Source: Bacteroidota bacterium (GTDB lineage: Bacteria > Bacteroidota > Bacteroidia > Chitinophagales > LD1). Taken from it: a stretch of DNA of 64,000 nucleotides. Below, one piece after another: positions 34,949-43,584 of the stretch. The stretch lies in the NCBI GenBank assembly GCA_016722375.1, contig JADKJG010000009.1:52917-116916 (forward strand), read 5' to 3'. Position numbers and translations under genes: made by a program. Each line of letters begins with the position of its first letter. The stretch's first letter is position 1. Under the pieces are notes generated by a model. It worked only from the letters and a program-made list of their open reading frames with translations, searched no databases and was not told the origin of the DNA.

Positions 34949-37422
34949 TATTCCACGATTAATTTTCCGGTGGCTAAATGTTTTCCGTCGCAAATAAGCG
35001 TATAGGTATATATTCCTTTATGAAGTGCAGCACTTTGGAAAACGTACTGTGCTTTTCCCTTGTTGACGCTGAACCGGTCAGCTTCCTGGCCGAGAATGTT
35101 ATAAACTATGACTTCACCTTGCTTCAAATTCATGTTGCTTATCTGGAAAGTAGTTTGGGAAGAAAAGGGATTAGGTACTGCCCGAATGGATACCCTATTG
35201 TTTGTTATAACTCTAACTGTGGTGCTATAATCGCAACTACCGTTATCTACGTTTGCACTGGCATTATAGTTGTTTGCGTTATCATCGGTACATCCATAAA
35301 CCTTCGCAATACAGACATTGCTGCTTACGTTCGCTGTGGAATCATAGTTAAGGCAAGTTGTATCAGTTACGCCATAAACCTTCGCCACACAGCCCGATGT
35401 ATCAACGTTTGCACTTGGGTTGAAATTAATACAGGATGTATCCATAGCTCCGTAAATAACCCCTGCGTTGGTCAGTGCCTGAAAGGCATTCACTTTGCCA
35501 TAACCATATTCTGGATTAGGGCTTATCGTAGTAAATGAATCCCTAATTGCTGTCCAGATCAACGCCTTCTTCACTTCATCCCAGGTAGCTGTCGGACGTT
35601 TTTCAAGATATAAAGCAGCGATACCAGCTACGACCGGAGAAGCCATAGAGGTTCCTCCATTTCTAATATGTTTTCTCCCAATGGCCACTTTATATTTTTG
35701 ACTACTAGATACTAAGGCGTTAATTGTGTTTTGATCGCCCGTACAAAGAGTGGTACTCCCGCTAGCCATAATATCGGGTTTCAAGCGGTTGTCACGTGTA
35801 GGCCCCAAACTGGAAGTGGCATAGCGTTTACCTACTACTTCAAAATATGGAGAAGCAGTTAAGTCCACGTTGAGCGAATCATAATCTAGATAACTGGCAC
35901 GGTTAGAATAATTTCCAACGGTAATAACCTTGTCACTGCACTGCCAAGAGGTAACCATTGTTTTCAGCGAATCAGGATGGCGGTATTCAGGATATTGAAT
36001 GGTATTGCCACTTATAGTTCTCACCATATCTGAATTGCCAATTAAGGATTCGCTGCTCCATAAATCAAATCGTCCGGAACCGGTGGTCTGCAGCCGCCAT
36101 AATAATTTCTTGTTCGCCGGGTTCATATAAACCTCTACATGGTATCTTCCATTATCGTTGGCTACCTCTATGGTGATAGCTACTAACTGAGAGTTGACAA
36201 ACAAATTACGTGTTTGAACAACCGACAGACCAGGGGCAGGATTAAAATCAGCAATCACATTTAGATAAGATGTTCGTCCCAAATCATTTCCGCTGGTATC
36301 ATTCGCTCCGATGGCGAAATACGCATTAGTGAAATCTGTAGAATCTGCCCAGAGATCAAAATATACTGACCCTAATGTGGTATTATATTTAAAGAACGTA
36401 AACGCTGAATCATTCGTGAGGTTATAGCCCAGATGATGAGAAATCTGACCGGCGTTTCCCGCAGAGGCAACTAACACCCGCCCGCTTCGTTCATCCAGTA
36501 AGTCCTCTATAAGTTTGGTGCTCAAATCTTTTCCATCGTGCGAACCATAATAGGTGCCCACGCTGGTATTGATAACGCAAGGCATACCCAGCGCATCGGC
36601 CTTTTTGAAAATGTAGTCCACGGCATCCGCTACGCTCGCTAAAAAATTACTGGCATAACAAGAGCCGCTTCCCACCCTAACTGCAATGATTTCACTTTCA
36701 GGGGCGATTCCTACATAAGTATTTTTAAGATTTGGATTAGCAGAATCTGCTCTACCGTTTCCTGCAGCAATCCCAGCTACACAGGTGCCATGCCCGAAGT
36801 CGGCACAACTGCCGGAAAAAGGTTCCACATGCGTACAGTTACCGCTATTAATATCCGCTTGGTTCCATTCTCTACCATAATTATAAGGTGCAGGAGTGGT
36901 CCCTCCGCTTATTCGTTGGTCCCATATATACCGAATGCGTGTAGAGCCATCTGGATTCTTGAAATCAGGATGCTGGAAATAAATACCACCATCAATAATG
37001 CCAATAATCACCCCTTTGCCTTTTAGCGCAGCGGCTAGAGGAAAAGCGCCTTCGTGAACGCTATCCACATTATTTCTAATGCGCGAAGTATCCATCAATG
37101 CCCGCCCTTCGCTATGGGGATTTTCAATCTTCTCTACCGCAACACTTTCGGAAAAGAGGAGTAAATTATTTTCCGGAATATCTATGGAGGCTATTCGGTT
37201 ACGTCCAAATTTGTACACGCCACCAAGTTTAACGGTTAGTTGCTCTATCTTTCTCAAATCGCCTTGAACAATAAGCGATATTATTTTACCCTGTTCAACA
37301 CCATTTTGCAAACGTATCCAAGTTCGCAGATCTAATTTGGTGTTTACCCCCGGTTGTTTTTGTGCCTCAACGGCAAAAATAAGTAGGCAAAATATCAAAG
37401 TGTAAAATCGAGATGCATTCAT
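34948..37422 (-). CDS. Secreted subtilisin-like peptidase with T9SS type A C-terminal signal
   Basis: The 824-residue S8 protease has a signal peptide (FYTLIFCLLIFAVEAQ) and the triad D144 (GIIDGGIYF), H211 (FGHGTCVAGIA) and S592 (GGTSMASPVVAG). A large insert lies between His and Ser. After the catalytic domain there are three Cys-rich repeats of the type TDDNANNYNASANVDNGSC, a calcium-binding-like thrombospondin type 3-like unit. The end (RAVPNPFSSQTTFQ... ATGKLIVE) is a T9SS type A sorting domain, so the enzyme crosses the outer membrane through the type IX system. It is probably a surface or extracellular protease. Substrate unknown. Confidence 0.9.
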   Translation of the reverse strand: MNASRFYTLIFCLLIFAVEAQKQPGVNTKLDLRTWIRLQNGVEQGKIISLIVQGDLRKIEQLTVKLGGVYKFGRNRIASIDIPENNLLLFSESVAVEKIENPHSEGRALMDTSRIRNNVDSVHEGAFPLAAALKGKGVIIGIIDGGIYFQHPDFKNPDGSTRIRYIWDQRISGGTTPAPYNYGREWNQADINSGNCTHVEPFSGSCADFGHGTCVAGIAAGNGRADSANPNLKNTYVGIAPESEIIAVRVGSGSCYASNFLASVADAVDYIFKKADALGMPCVINTSVGTYYGSHDGKDLSTKLIEDLLDERSGRVLVASAGNAGQISHHLGYNLTNDSAFTFFKYNTTLGSVYFDLWADSTDFTNAYFAIGANDTSGNDLGRTSYLNVIADFNPAPGLSVVQTRNLFVNSQLVAITIEVANDNGRYHVEVYMNPANKKLLWRLQTTGSGRFDLWSSESLIGNSDMVRTISGNTIQYPEYRHPDSLKTMVTSWQCSDKVITVGNYSNRASYLDYDSLNVDLTASPYFEVVGKRYATSSLGPTRDNRLKPDIMASGSTTLCTGDQNTINALVSSSQKYKVAIGRKHIRNGGTSMASPVVAGIAALYLEKRPTATWDEVKKALIWTAIRDSFTTISPNPEYGYGKVNAFQALTNAGVIYGAMDTSCINFNPSANVDTSGCVAKVYGVTDTTCLNYDSTANVSSNVCIAKVYGCTDDNANNYNASANVDNGSCDYSTTVRVITNNRVSIRAVPNPFSSQTTFQISNMNLKQGEVIVYNILGQEADRFSVNKGKAQYVFQSAALHKGIYTYTLICDGKHLATGKLIVE

Positions 37423-37506
37423 AATTGTGATTGTTTAAAACCGACTTACAAGGTTAGCGGTTTTTGAAGAACAAAATGTATTTTAGCCCCGACTGATTTT
37501 CCACTT

Positions 37507-38826
37507 ATGCTCACATTCATCCAGATTGTATTGTTTATAGTTCTTTGTTTGGTCAGCGGATATTTTGCCTACAAAGGTTATTCTCGCGTGTTTAAGAACA
37601 TCCGTTTGGGTAAAAATGATATGCCAAACGATGAGCCATCTAAAAGGTGGAAAAATATGTTGCTCGTTGCTTTCGGGCAGAAAAAGATGTTTAAAAACGT
37701 CACTCCAGCGATTCTGCACTTGGTTATATATGTAGGGTTCGTGATTACTCAAATAGAGTTGATAGAAGTGTTTCTCGATGGGTTTACCGGGAAACATCGC
37801 ATCTTGTTTCATTTGGTAGAAGACATGCCCGCTTTAAGAGCCATTTATGTTTTTGCCATTTCCTTCATTGAGGTTATTTCCATTGCTGTATTTATCGTAA
37901 CGGTAGCTTTTCTGACTCGTAGGTGGATATTGAGAGTTCCGCGACTCAATATGCCCGAAATGAAAGGTTGGCCCATAGCCGATGCTACCCTGATTTTAGT
38001 CGGAGAAATTTACCTCCTGATTTGTATCTTTAGTATGAATACCGGCGATATGGCATTGCACCACGGCGAATACGGATTTCTTGTAAGCGGCGCTTTGATG
38101 CCTTTGTTTTCCGGCATGAGCCATGGTTCCTTATTTGTTTTTGAAAGAATTGGCTGGTGGGGACACATCATTGGGGTCATGGCCTTTTTGGTTTATCTGC
38201 CCTATTCCAAGCATCTGCATATCCTGCTGGCTTTCCCCAATACCTATTTCGGTCGTTTAGAGCCAAAGGGCTATATCGCCAACATGCCCGCAATCACCAA
38301 AGAAATCAAACAGATGATGAATCCTTCTGCTTCACCAGAACCAGTTTCTGCCGAACCCGTAAAGTTTGGAGCGAAGGATATTTTCGATCTAGGCCGGAAG
38401 AATTTGTTGGATGCATACACTTGCACCGAATGTGGAAGATGCACGGTGGCCTGTCCTGCCAACCTGACGGGAAAAAAATTAAACCCGCGCAAGATTATGA
38501 TGAATACCCGCGACCGTTTGGAGGAAGTGGGCAGAAGCATGGAGGCCAACAACGGAGTATGGAATGACGATGGCAAATCATTAATCGAAAACGGATATAT
38601 CAGTGTAGAAGAACTTCGCGCTTGCACTACCTGTAACGCCTGTGTGGAAGAATGTCCTGTACTGATCAGTCCGCTCGATATTATTATTCAATTAAGGAGA
38701 AATTTAGTGATGGAGGAATCAAATGCCCCGGCAGAATGGATGGGCATGTTTTCGAACATAGAAAACAACGGTGCCCCTTGGCAGTTTTCGCAACAAGACA
38801 GACTAAACTGGAATAAAGAATCTTAA
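37507..38826 (+). CDS. Membrane (Fe-S)-binding reductase, heterodisulfide reductase-like
   Basis: The 439-residue protein has about five membrane helices in its first 240 residues, similar to the NarI-like heme-binding subunit of HdrE/NarI fusions. Two [4Fe-4S] ferredoxin clusters follow: CTECGRCTVACPAN at about 300 and CTTCNACVEECPVL at about 380. It is paired with a CCG-domain protein gene that starts 12 bp downstream. The pair resembles membrane-bound quinone-reactive Hdr-like complexes. The electron partners and substrate are not determined by the sequence. Confidence 0.85.
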   Translation: MLTFIQIVLFIVLCLVSGYFAYKGYSRVFKNIRLGKNDMPNDEPSKRWKNMLLVAFGQKKMFKNVTPAILHLVIYVGFVITQIELIEVFLDGFTGKHRILFHLVEDMPALRAIYVFAISFIEVISIAVFIVTVAFLTRRWILRVPRLNMPEMKGWPIADATLILVGEIYLLICIFSMNTGDMALHHGEYGFLVSGALMPLFSGMSHGSLFVFERIGWWGHIIGVMAFLVYLPYSKHLHILLAFPNTYFGRLEPKGYIANMPAITKEIKQMMNPSASPEPVSAEPVKFGAKDIFDLGRKNLLDAYTCTECGRCTVACPANLTGKKLNPRKIMMNTRDRLEEVGRSMEANNGVWNDDGKSLIENGYISVEELRACTTCNACVEECPVLISPLDIIIQLRRNLVMEESNAPAEWMGMFSNIENNGAPWQFSQQDRLNWNKES

Positions 38827-38838
38827 GTAGTTAACTAT

Positions 38839-39636
38839 ATGATAAACGTACCTACCATGGCCGAGATGGCCGCAGCCAATGAAACCCCCGATATTCTTTT
38901 TTGGGTAGGTTGTGCGGGCAGCTTTGATCAACGCGCGCAAAAAGTAACGCGCGCTTTTGTCAAGATACTGAACCATTTGAACATAAAATTTGCCGTTCTT
39001 GGAACCGAAGAAAGTTGCACCGGCGACCCCGCCAAGCGCGCCGGCAATGAATTTGTATTTCAAATGGTAGCGCTTCAGAATATTGAAGTGATGAATAGTT
39101 ATGGTGTTAAAAAAATCGTAACCACTTGCCCTCATTGCTTCAATATAATCAAGAACGAGTACCCTTCTTTAGGCGGCCAATATGAAGTGATTCACCATGC
39201 CACTTTTTTACAGAAACTGATTGATGAAGGCAAAATCAAGTTGACCGATACCAACTCCTTCAAAGGAAAGAGAATTACCTATCATGATTCCTGCTATCTG
39301 GGTCGCGGCAACGAAATTTATGAAGCGCCGCGCAAAGTATTAGAAGAACTGGATGCCGAATTGGTAGAAATGAAAAGCTGCGGTAATAAAGGCCTGTGTT
39401 GTGGAGCCGGAGGTGCTCAAATGTGGAAAGAGGAGGAAGCGGGTAAGAAAAGAATCAATGTTGCCCGAATCGAAGAGGCCATTGAGGTAAAAGCCAACAT
39501 CGTTGCCTCGGCGTGTCCGTTTTGCAACACCATGCTGACCGATGGCGTGAAAGCCAAAGACCGGCTCGATGTAAAAGTCTTCGACATCGCCGAGCTATTA
39601 GCCGCCGGCCAGGGCTTGGAAAGCATCAATTTCTGA
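38839..39636 (+). CDS. HdrB-like CCG-domain iron-sulfur protein
   Basis: The 265-residue protein has two cysteine-rich CCG-type units: FWVGCAGSFDQRA with CPHCFNI near residues 22-100, and YHDSCYLGR with KSCGNKGLCCGAGG at about 150-200. A further CPFCNTML lies near 230. This is the architecture of heterodisulfide reductase subunit B and related (Fe-S) subunits of lactate or glycolate oxidases. It acts with the membrane protein encoded immediately upstream. Together they are expected to couple a small-molecule oxidation or disulfide reduction to the quinone pool. Confidence 0.83.
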   Translation: MINVPTMAEMAAANETPDILFWVGCAGSFDQRAQKVTRAFVKILNHLNIKFAVLGTEESCTGDPAKRAGNEFVFQMVALQNIEVMNSYGVKKIVTTCPHCFNIIKNEYPSLGGQYEVIHHATFLQKLIDEGKIKLTDTNSFKGKRITYHDSCYLGRGNEIYEAPRKVLEELDAELVEMKSCGNKGLCCGAGGAQMWKEEEAGKKRINVARIEEAIEVKANIVASACPFCNTMLTDGVKAKDRLDVKVFDIAELLAAGQGLESINF

Positions 39637-39669
39637 AAATTTTTAAGGTAAATCAATGATTTACTGCCA

Positions 39670-39930
39670 TTCACACTCTGTGAAGGAGGCAAAATCTGGA
39701 TTTTATGCCATTCACACTTTGTGAACGAGGCAAAACTTGGATTTTATGCCATTCACATTCTGTGAACGAGGCAAAATGTTCATTTGGAAGGCATTCACAC
39801 TTTGTGAACGAGACAAAATCTGAATTTTATGCCATTCACATTCTGTGAATGAGGCAAAATGTTCATTTGGAAGGTATTCACACTTTGTGAACGAGGCAAA
39901 ATCTGAATTTTAAGCCCTTCACACTTTGTG
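39670..39930. repeat. Tandem array 4: seven TTCACA-nnn-TGTGAA units, period 41-42 bp
   Basis: Centres of TTCACA-nnn-TGTGAA fall at 39677, 39718, 39759, 39801, 39842, 39884 and 39925. Between them lies a second palindrome, GGCAAAATCTGGATTTTATGCC-like or AAATG-TT-CATTT. Palindrome centres therefore alternate about every 20-21 bp, as in arrays 1-3. The array occupies most of the gap between the 3' end of the HdrB-like gene and the 3' end of lepB. The rest of the gap shows nothing else. Confidence 0.9.
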
Positions 39931-39989
39931 AATAAGATAAAATCGGGAATATAGGTCAAGGAAAGACCTATATATAAGACAGAGAGAAC

Positions 39990-41603
39990 TTACTCCGTAA
40001 ACTTCTTATCGTGTGGCGCCCATCTGCCATGAATGGAACTAAACAAACGGCTCCAACGTATTTTCTCGAAGAAACTGCCCTGACTGTTCATGCTCATCCA
40101 AATGAACCAAGCTTTGCCCACAATATGGTCTTCGGGAACAAAACCCCAGTAACGGGAATCTTGCGAATTGTGGCGGTTATCGCCCATCATCCAGTAATAA
40201 TTCATTTTGAAGGTGTAAGAAGCTTCTTCCTTACCATTGATAAAAAATTTGCCATTGTTGCGCACTACTTCATTGTTTTCATACACCCGGATGGCGCGGT
40301 CATATTGCGGATAGATAGAATCGTTCAGTTGGATGGTCATCCCTTTGCTGGGCAGGGTAACCGGACCAAAATTATCTACGTTCCATTTATAAAGAGAAGT
40401 ATCGTTCGGAAAAATATCCTCCACCTGCGATTGTAAAGCGCCTGCCGGATAATAGAAGGGTTGCAGTCCAGAAGTTACTTTCATAGCCTCCAAATTTGCA
40501 GCATTTTCTTTGGTCATCAGCACCACGAAATGTCCCGGTGGAAGTGAATTGAAACGATTGCTCACATCCTCTATTTGCAATTCATTTATTTTCTCCTGGC
40601 TCAGACCCATTCCCGATTGGAACATAATCGTATAGGGCGTGTAAAGCTGTTCCGGTCTGTAGGCCGGTTCATTATTGATAAACAAAGCACCATTTTTCAC
40701 CTCCAAACGATCGCCCGGAATAGCAACGCAACGTTTGATATAGTTTTCGCGTTTGTCCACCGGCCGAGCTACAATATGTGTATTGGGATCGTTCCAAAGC
40801 ATTTGGCGCGCCTCATCATAACCAACGTGATTTGATGCTGCCGTATAGCGCACAATATCATAGTAAGCCGGAGCCTGATTTTCTAGCACTACTGTATCAC
40901 CGGCAGGAAAGTTAAACACCACAATGTCGTTCCGTTTCACCTTTTGCAAACCCGGCAGGGTAGAATATTTCAGTTTGATCCATTCTACATACGATTTGAT
41001 ATTGAGCACAGGAATTGTGTGATGCACAAAAGGAAGGGCCAGCGGTGTGTTCGGAACCCGCGCACCATAATGAAATTTGGAGACGAAAAGGAAATCGCCC
41101 ACTAACAATGTTTTCTCCATAGAAGGAGTAGGAATCATATAAGCTTCGGCAACAAATATGCGGATGAGCGTAGCAGCCACCACTGCAAAAACAATCGCAT
41201 CTGCCCATTCTCTAAGTGCGGTACGTTTCGGAGGAGTTTGTCCGGTTTTTACACCCGTATAACTGATGAATTTCTCGTCTTTGCACCAGCCCAGATAAGA
41301 GAAATAATATCCGTTGAACAGAATGGCTAAGGCATGGTCTAAAAAAGAAAACTTTCCAAAACAGGTTACCAGTTCAATACATAATCCGGCACCGTAAAAC
41401 AGATTGATGCCGGGGATGAACAACATAATTATCCACCATTTAGGTCGGTGAAGCGCTTCTATCCATACATAGAGGTTATAGATTGGGACCAGCGCTTTCC
41501 ATGCAGGAATGCCCATTTTTTTAAAGATTCCATAGAGACCCAAAAACTGCAAAGGGATGTTGAGCAGCAGAATGAAAAAGAAGATAAGTCCGAGGATAGA
41601 CAT
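39990..41603 (-). CDS. lepB: Signal peptidase I with an N-terminal DUF5684-like membrane domain
   Basis: The 537-residue enzyme is longer than E. coli LepB. Residues 1-115 form a separate four-helix domain (GIPAWKALVPIYNLYVWIEA, GINLFYGAGLCIELV), resembling DUF5684. After a further transmembrane helix (about 135-155) the catalytic serine is S161 in MIPTPSMEKTLLVGD and the general-base lysine is K290 in YIKRCVAIPGDRL. A long insert separates them. The end carries GDNRHNSQDSRYWGFV, the usual box E. It cleaves signal peptides on the periplasmic side. It is the only signal peptidase seen here, and the many Sec-exported proteins in the window depend on such an enzyme. Confidence 0.92.
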   Translation of the reverse strand: MSILGLIFFFILLLNIPLQFLGLYGIFKKMGIPAWKALVPIYNLYVWIEALHRPKWWIIMLFIPGINLFYGAGLCIELVTCFGKFSFLDHALAILFNGYYFSYLGWCKDEKFISYTGVKTGQTPPKRTALREWADAIVFAVVAATLIRIFVAEAYMIPTPSMEKTLLVGDFLFVSKFHYGARVPNTPLALPFVHHTIPVLNIKSYVEWIKLKYSTLPGLQKVKRNDIVVFNFPAGDTVVLENQAPAYYDIVRYTAASNHVGYDEARQMLWNDPNTHIVARPVDKRENYIKRCVAIPGDRLEVKNGALFINNEPAYRPEQLYTPYTIMFQSGMGLSQEKINELQIEDVSNRFNSLPPGHFVVLMTKENAANLEAMKVTSGLQPFYYPAGALQSQVEDIFPNDTSLYKWNVDNFGPVTLPSKGMTIQLNDSIYPQYDRAIRVYENNEVVRNNGKFFINGKEEASYTFKMNYYWMMGDNRHNSQDSRYWGFVPEDHIVGKAWFIWMSMNSQGSFFEKIRWSRLFSSIHGRWAPHDKKFTE

Positions 41604-41707
41604 AAAGGAGGAATGTTAGACGTTAGAAATCAGAAAAACGGATGATTAATATAAGAACGAAAATATCATTTAGGATTTCATCGTTCAGGCAAATTTGATT
41701 GGCCATG

Positions 41708-42463
41708 CTATATTTTTAGTAGGTCTTTCATTTCATAAACCCCCTTCTTGCTCACCATCCACCTTGCCGCTAGTATAGCTCCTTCGGCAAATCCCTTGCG
41801 GCTTTTAGCTTCATGCGTCAACTCAATGAAGTCCACTTCGCTTTCATATTTCACTGTGTGGGTGCCTGGAACTCCCGGTTCGCGCTTGGCAACAATTAAC
41901 AATTTGTCATCTGCCATTGCTTGCGAGTCCTTTGCCGTTTGCAAATCCCATGATTTTTTTCGTTTAAAATCTCCCATAATGATTTCAGCGGTTTTTACTG
42001 CTGTACCGCTAGGAGCGTCTTTCTTTTCTGTATGATGAATCTCTTCTATACTGATTTCATATTGAGCTTGGCCGTTCATCAACTGCGCTAAACGGCGATT
42101 TACTTCCCAAAAAATATTTACCCCGACACTGAAATTTGGTGAAAAGAAGAGGCCAGCATTCATGGACGAACATTTTGACTTCACTTCTTCCAGTTTATCG
42201 AGCCAGGCGGTAGTGCCTACCACCACCGGTACTCCGGCTTCAAAACACTTATAGATATTAGCAATGGCAGAATCGGGTTGGGTGAATTCAATAGCTACAT
42301 CGGCCTTCTGTAAATTAGCTATCGTGAAATCAGCCAGATTGTTTTCTGAAATCTTCAACACAATTTCATCCGATTGAAATCGCAAGTCCGAACTACGCTG
42401 TTGAAGAATGATGTCTTCAATAGCTTTACCCATTTTTCCATACCCAATCAGTGCAAACTTCAT
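41708..42463 (-). CDS. dapB: 4-hydroxy-tetrahydrodipicolinate reductase
   Basis: The 251-residue enzyme reduces HTPA in the lysine and diaminopimelate pathway. The NAD(P) site GYGKMGKAIE is at residues 8-17, and the signature EIHHTEKKDAPSGTAVKTAE holds the catalytic His and Lys. VVVGTTAWLDKL and FFSPNFSVGVNIF are also typical. It lies in the same direction as lepB, 104 bp upstream of it. Loss of the first residues of the Rossmann fold is not seen. Confidence 0.93.
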   Translation of the reverse strand: MKFALIGYGKMGKAIEDIILQQRSSDLRFQSDEIVLKISENNLADFTIANLQKADVAIEFTQPDSAIANIYKCFEAGVPVVVGTTAWLDKLEEVKSKCSSMNAGLFFSPNFSVGVNIFWEVNRRLAQLMNGQAQYEISIEEIHHTEKKDAPSGTAVKTAEIIMGDFKRKKSWDLQTAKDSQAMADDKLLIVAKREPGVPGTHTVKYESEVDFIELTHEAKSRKGFAEGAILAARWMVSKKGVYEMKDLLKI

Positions 42464-42512
42464 AATGAGAGATTTCGGCGAATATAATATTCAAAGGAAT
42501 GAGGAAATGAAT

Positions 42513-42947
42513 CTATTCACATCCTTCCCACTGCTTTCGTACCCAAGCGGAGTTCACCTCTTTATCAAGTTTAAAATACTCGTTGTTTAGGTAGTTGATG
42601 ACATTAGCCGTTTGTATGTCATCCAACTTGCTGGGATACATCGGCTGATCATATACTTTGCCATGAATAATTATAGGGTGATTTAATCCGTTCTTAAGCC
42701 AGCAGGGAATAGAATCAAAATGGTGTCGGGCAAACTCCCGGTCATCCAGTGGTGGGACCAAAGTCTTTATGCCCTCGCCTTGATCCCCATGACACTGCGC
42801 GCATCGCTCCTGAAAAACTGCCTGTCCCGGATGTTTAACTATTCCATGTTCAAGAAGATTCCAGATAAAAAGTCCGACGAGGGCCACGAGCATCAAAGCT
42901 GGCAGAAATCGAAACCATTTGGAAATATAGGTCGAAAGGAACTTCAC
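42513..42947 (-). CDS. Membrane-anchored c-type cytochrome
   Basis: The 144-residue protein has one N-terminal transmembrane helix (FRFLPALMLVALVGLFIWNLL) and a heme-binding C-x2-CH at residues 49-53 (CAQCHGDQGEG). YDQPMYPSKLDDIQTANVIN supplies a candidate axial methionine. It is a small monoheme cytochrome c on the periplasmic side. Its electron partner is unknown, although the Fe-S reductase pair is a few kb away. It is divergent from the lipoprotein gene at 43033. Confidence 0.83.
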   Translation of the reverse strand: MKFLSTYISKWFRFLPALMLVALVGLFIWNLLEHGIVKHPGQAVFQERCAQCHGDQGEGIKTLVPPLDDREFARHHFDSIPCWLKNGLNHPIIIHGKVYDQPMYPSKLDDIQTANVINYLNNEYFKLDKEVNSAWVRKQWEGCE

Positions 42948-43014
42948 GCGACAAAGAAAATTCTTTCTTATAATTCAACGGCCATAGTTTTTTCAGTGGT
43001 CAAAATTCTGCTAT

Positions 43015-43022
43015 TATCTTCG
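43015..43022 (+). promoter_or_regulatory. Possible -7 promoter element
   Basis: TATCTTCG, one mismatch from TAnnTTTG, 17 bp before the lipoprotein start. Confidence 0.35.
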
Positions 43023-43032
43023 CCCAAAATCT

Positions 43033-43581
43033 TTGACAATGAAAACATGGATAATGCTTGGTTCTGTTCTGATATTGATCGCTTCGTGCAGACCGGGACA
43101 AAGTTGGCGAAAGGAGCAAATAGAAAAGAAAGAAACTGCCCTGATGAATGATGCAGATGCCGGAAGGACGGATACCGCTGCAGTAAATAGTTTGCTAAAA
43201 TCCTATGAAACTTATGTTGCTGATTTCCCGGACGATTCTGTAGGGGCCGGTTATTTATTTAAAGCAGCAGATTTTTATCGCTACATGCACCGGCCTGCTA
43301 AAAGCATTGTGCTATACAAAAAGGTTTACACCAACTATACTTCACTTTCTAAGCGGCCCTACGCTTTATTTCTTCAAGGATTTACTTTTGAAAATGAATT
43401 AGGAAGTCTTGATTCTGCTAAAATTATCTACGAAAGTTTTCTGGCAGCTTATCCTAATCATGCGATTGCTCGCGATGTGAAGGCTACTTTAGATAATCTG
43501 GGCAAAACACCCGAACAGATTATTGAAGAGTTTCAATCCAGACAGCAGCAAGATTCCTTACCTACGGCGGTCAATAAATAA
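43033..43581 (+). CDS. TPR-containing lipoprotein
   Basis: The 182-residue protein has a lipoprotein signal with lipobox LIASC (Cys19), after which the first residues are RPGQSWRKEQ. The remainder is helical, with TPR-like units DSVGAGYLFKAADFYRYMHR and YALFLQGFTFENELGSLDSA. It is probably anchored in the inner leaflet of an envelope membrane as an assembly factor. The start may be ATG 43033 or 43039. The 3' end almost meets that of the Omp85 gene. Confidence 0.75.
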   Translation: MTMKTWIMLGSVLILIASCRPGQSWRKEQIEKKETALMNDADAGRTDTAAVNSLLKSYETYVADFPDDSVGAGYLFKAADFYRYMHRPAKSIVLYKKVYTNYTSLSKRPYALFLQGFTFENELGSLDSAKIIYESFLAAYPNHAIARDVKATLDNLGKTPEQIIEEFQSRQQQDSLPTAVNK

Positions 43582-43584
43582 TCA

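Noticed and set aside
2364..39930. Possible CRISPR arrays
   Set aside because: Units are contiguous at 21 or 41-42 bp with no unique spacers, the repeats are not identical, and no cas gene is present.
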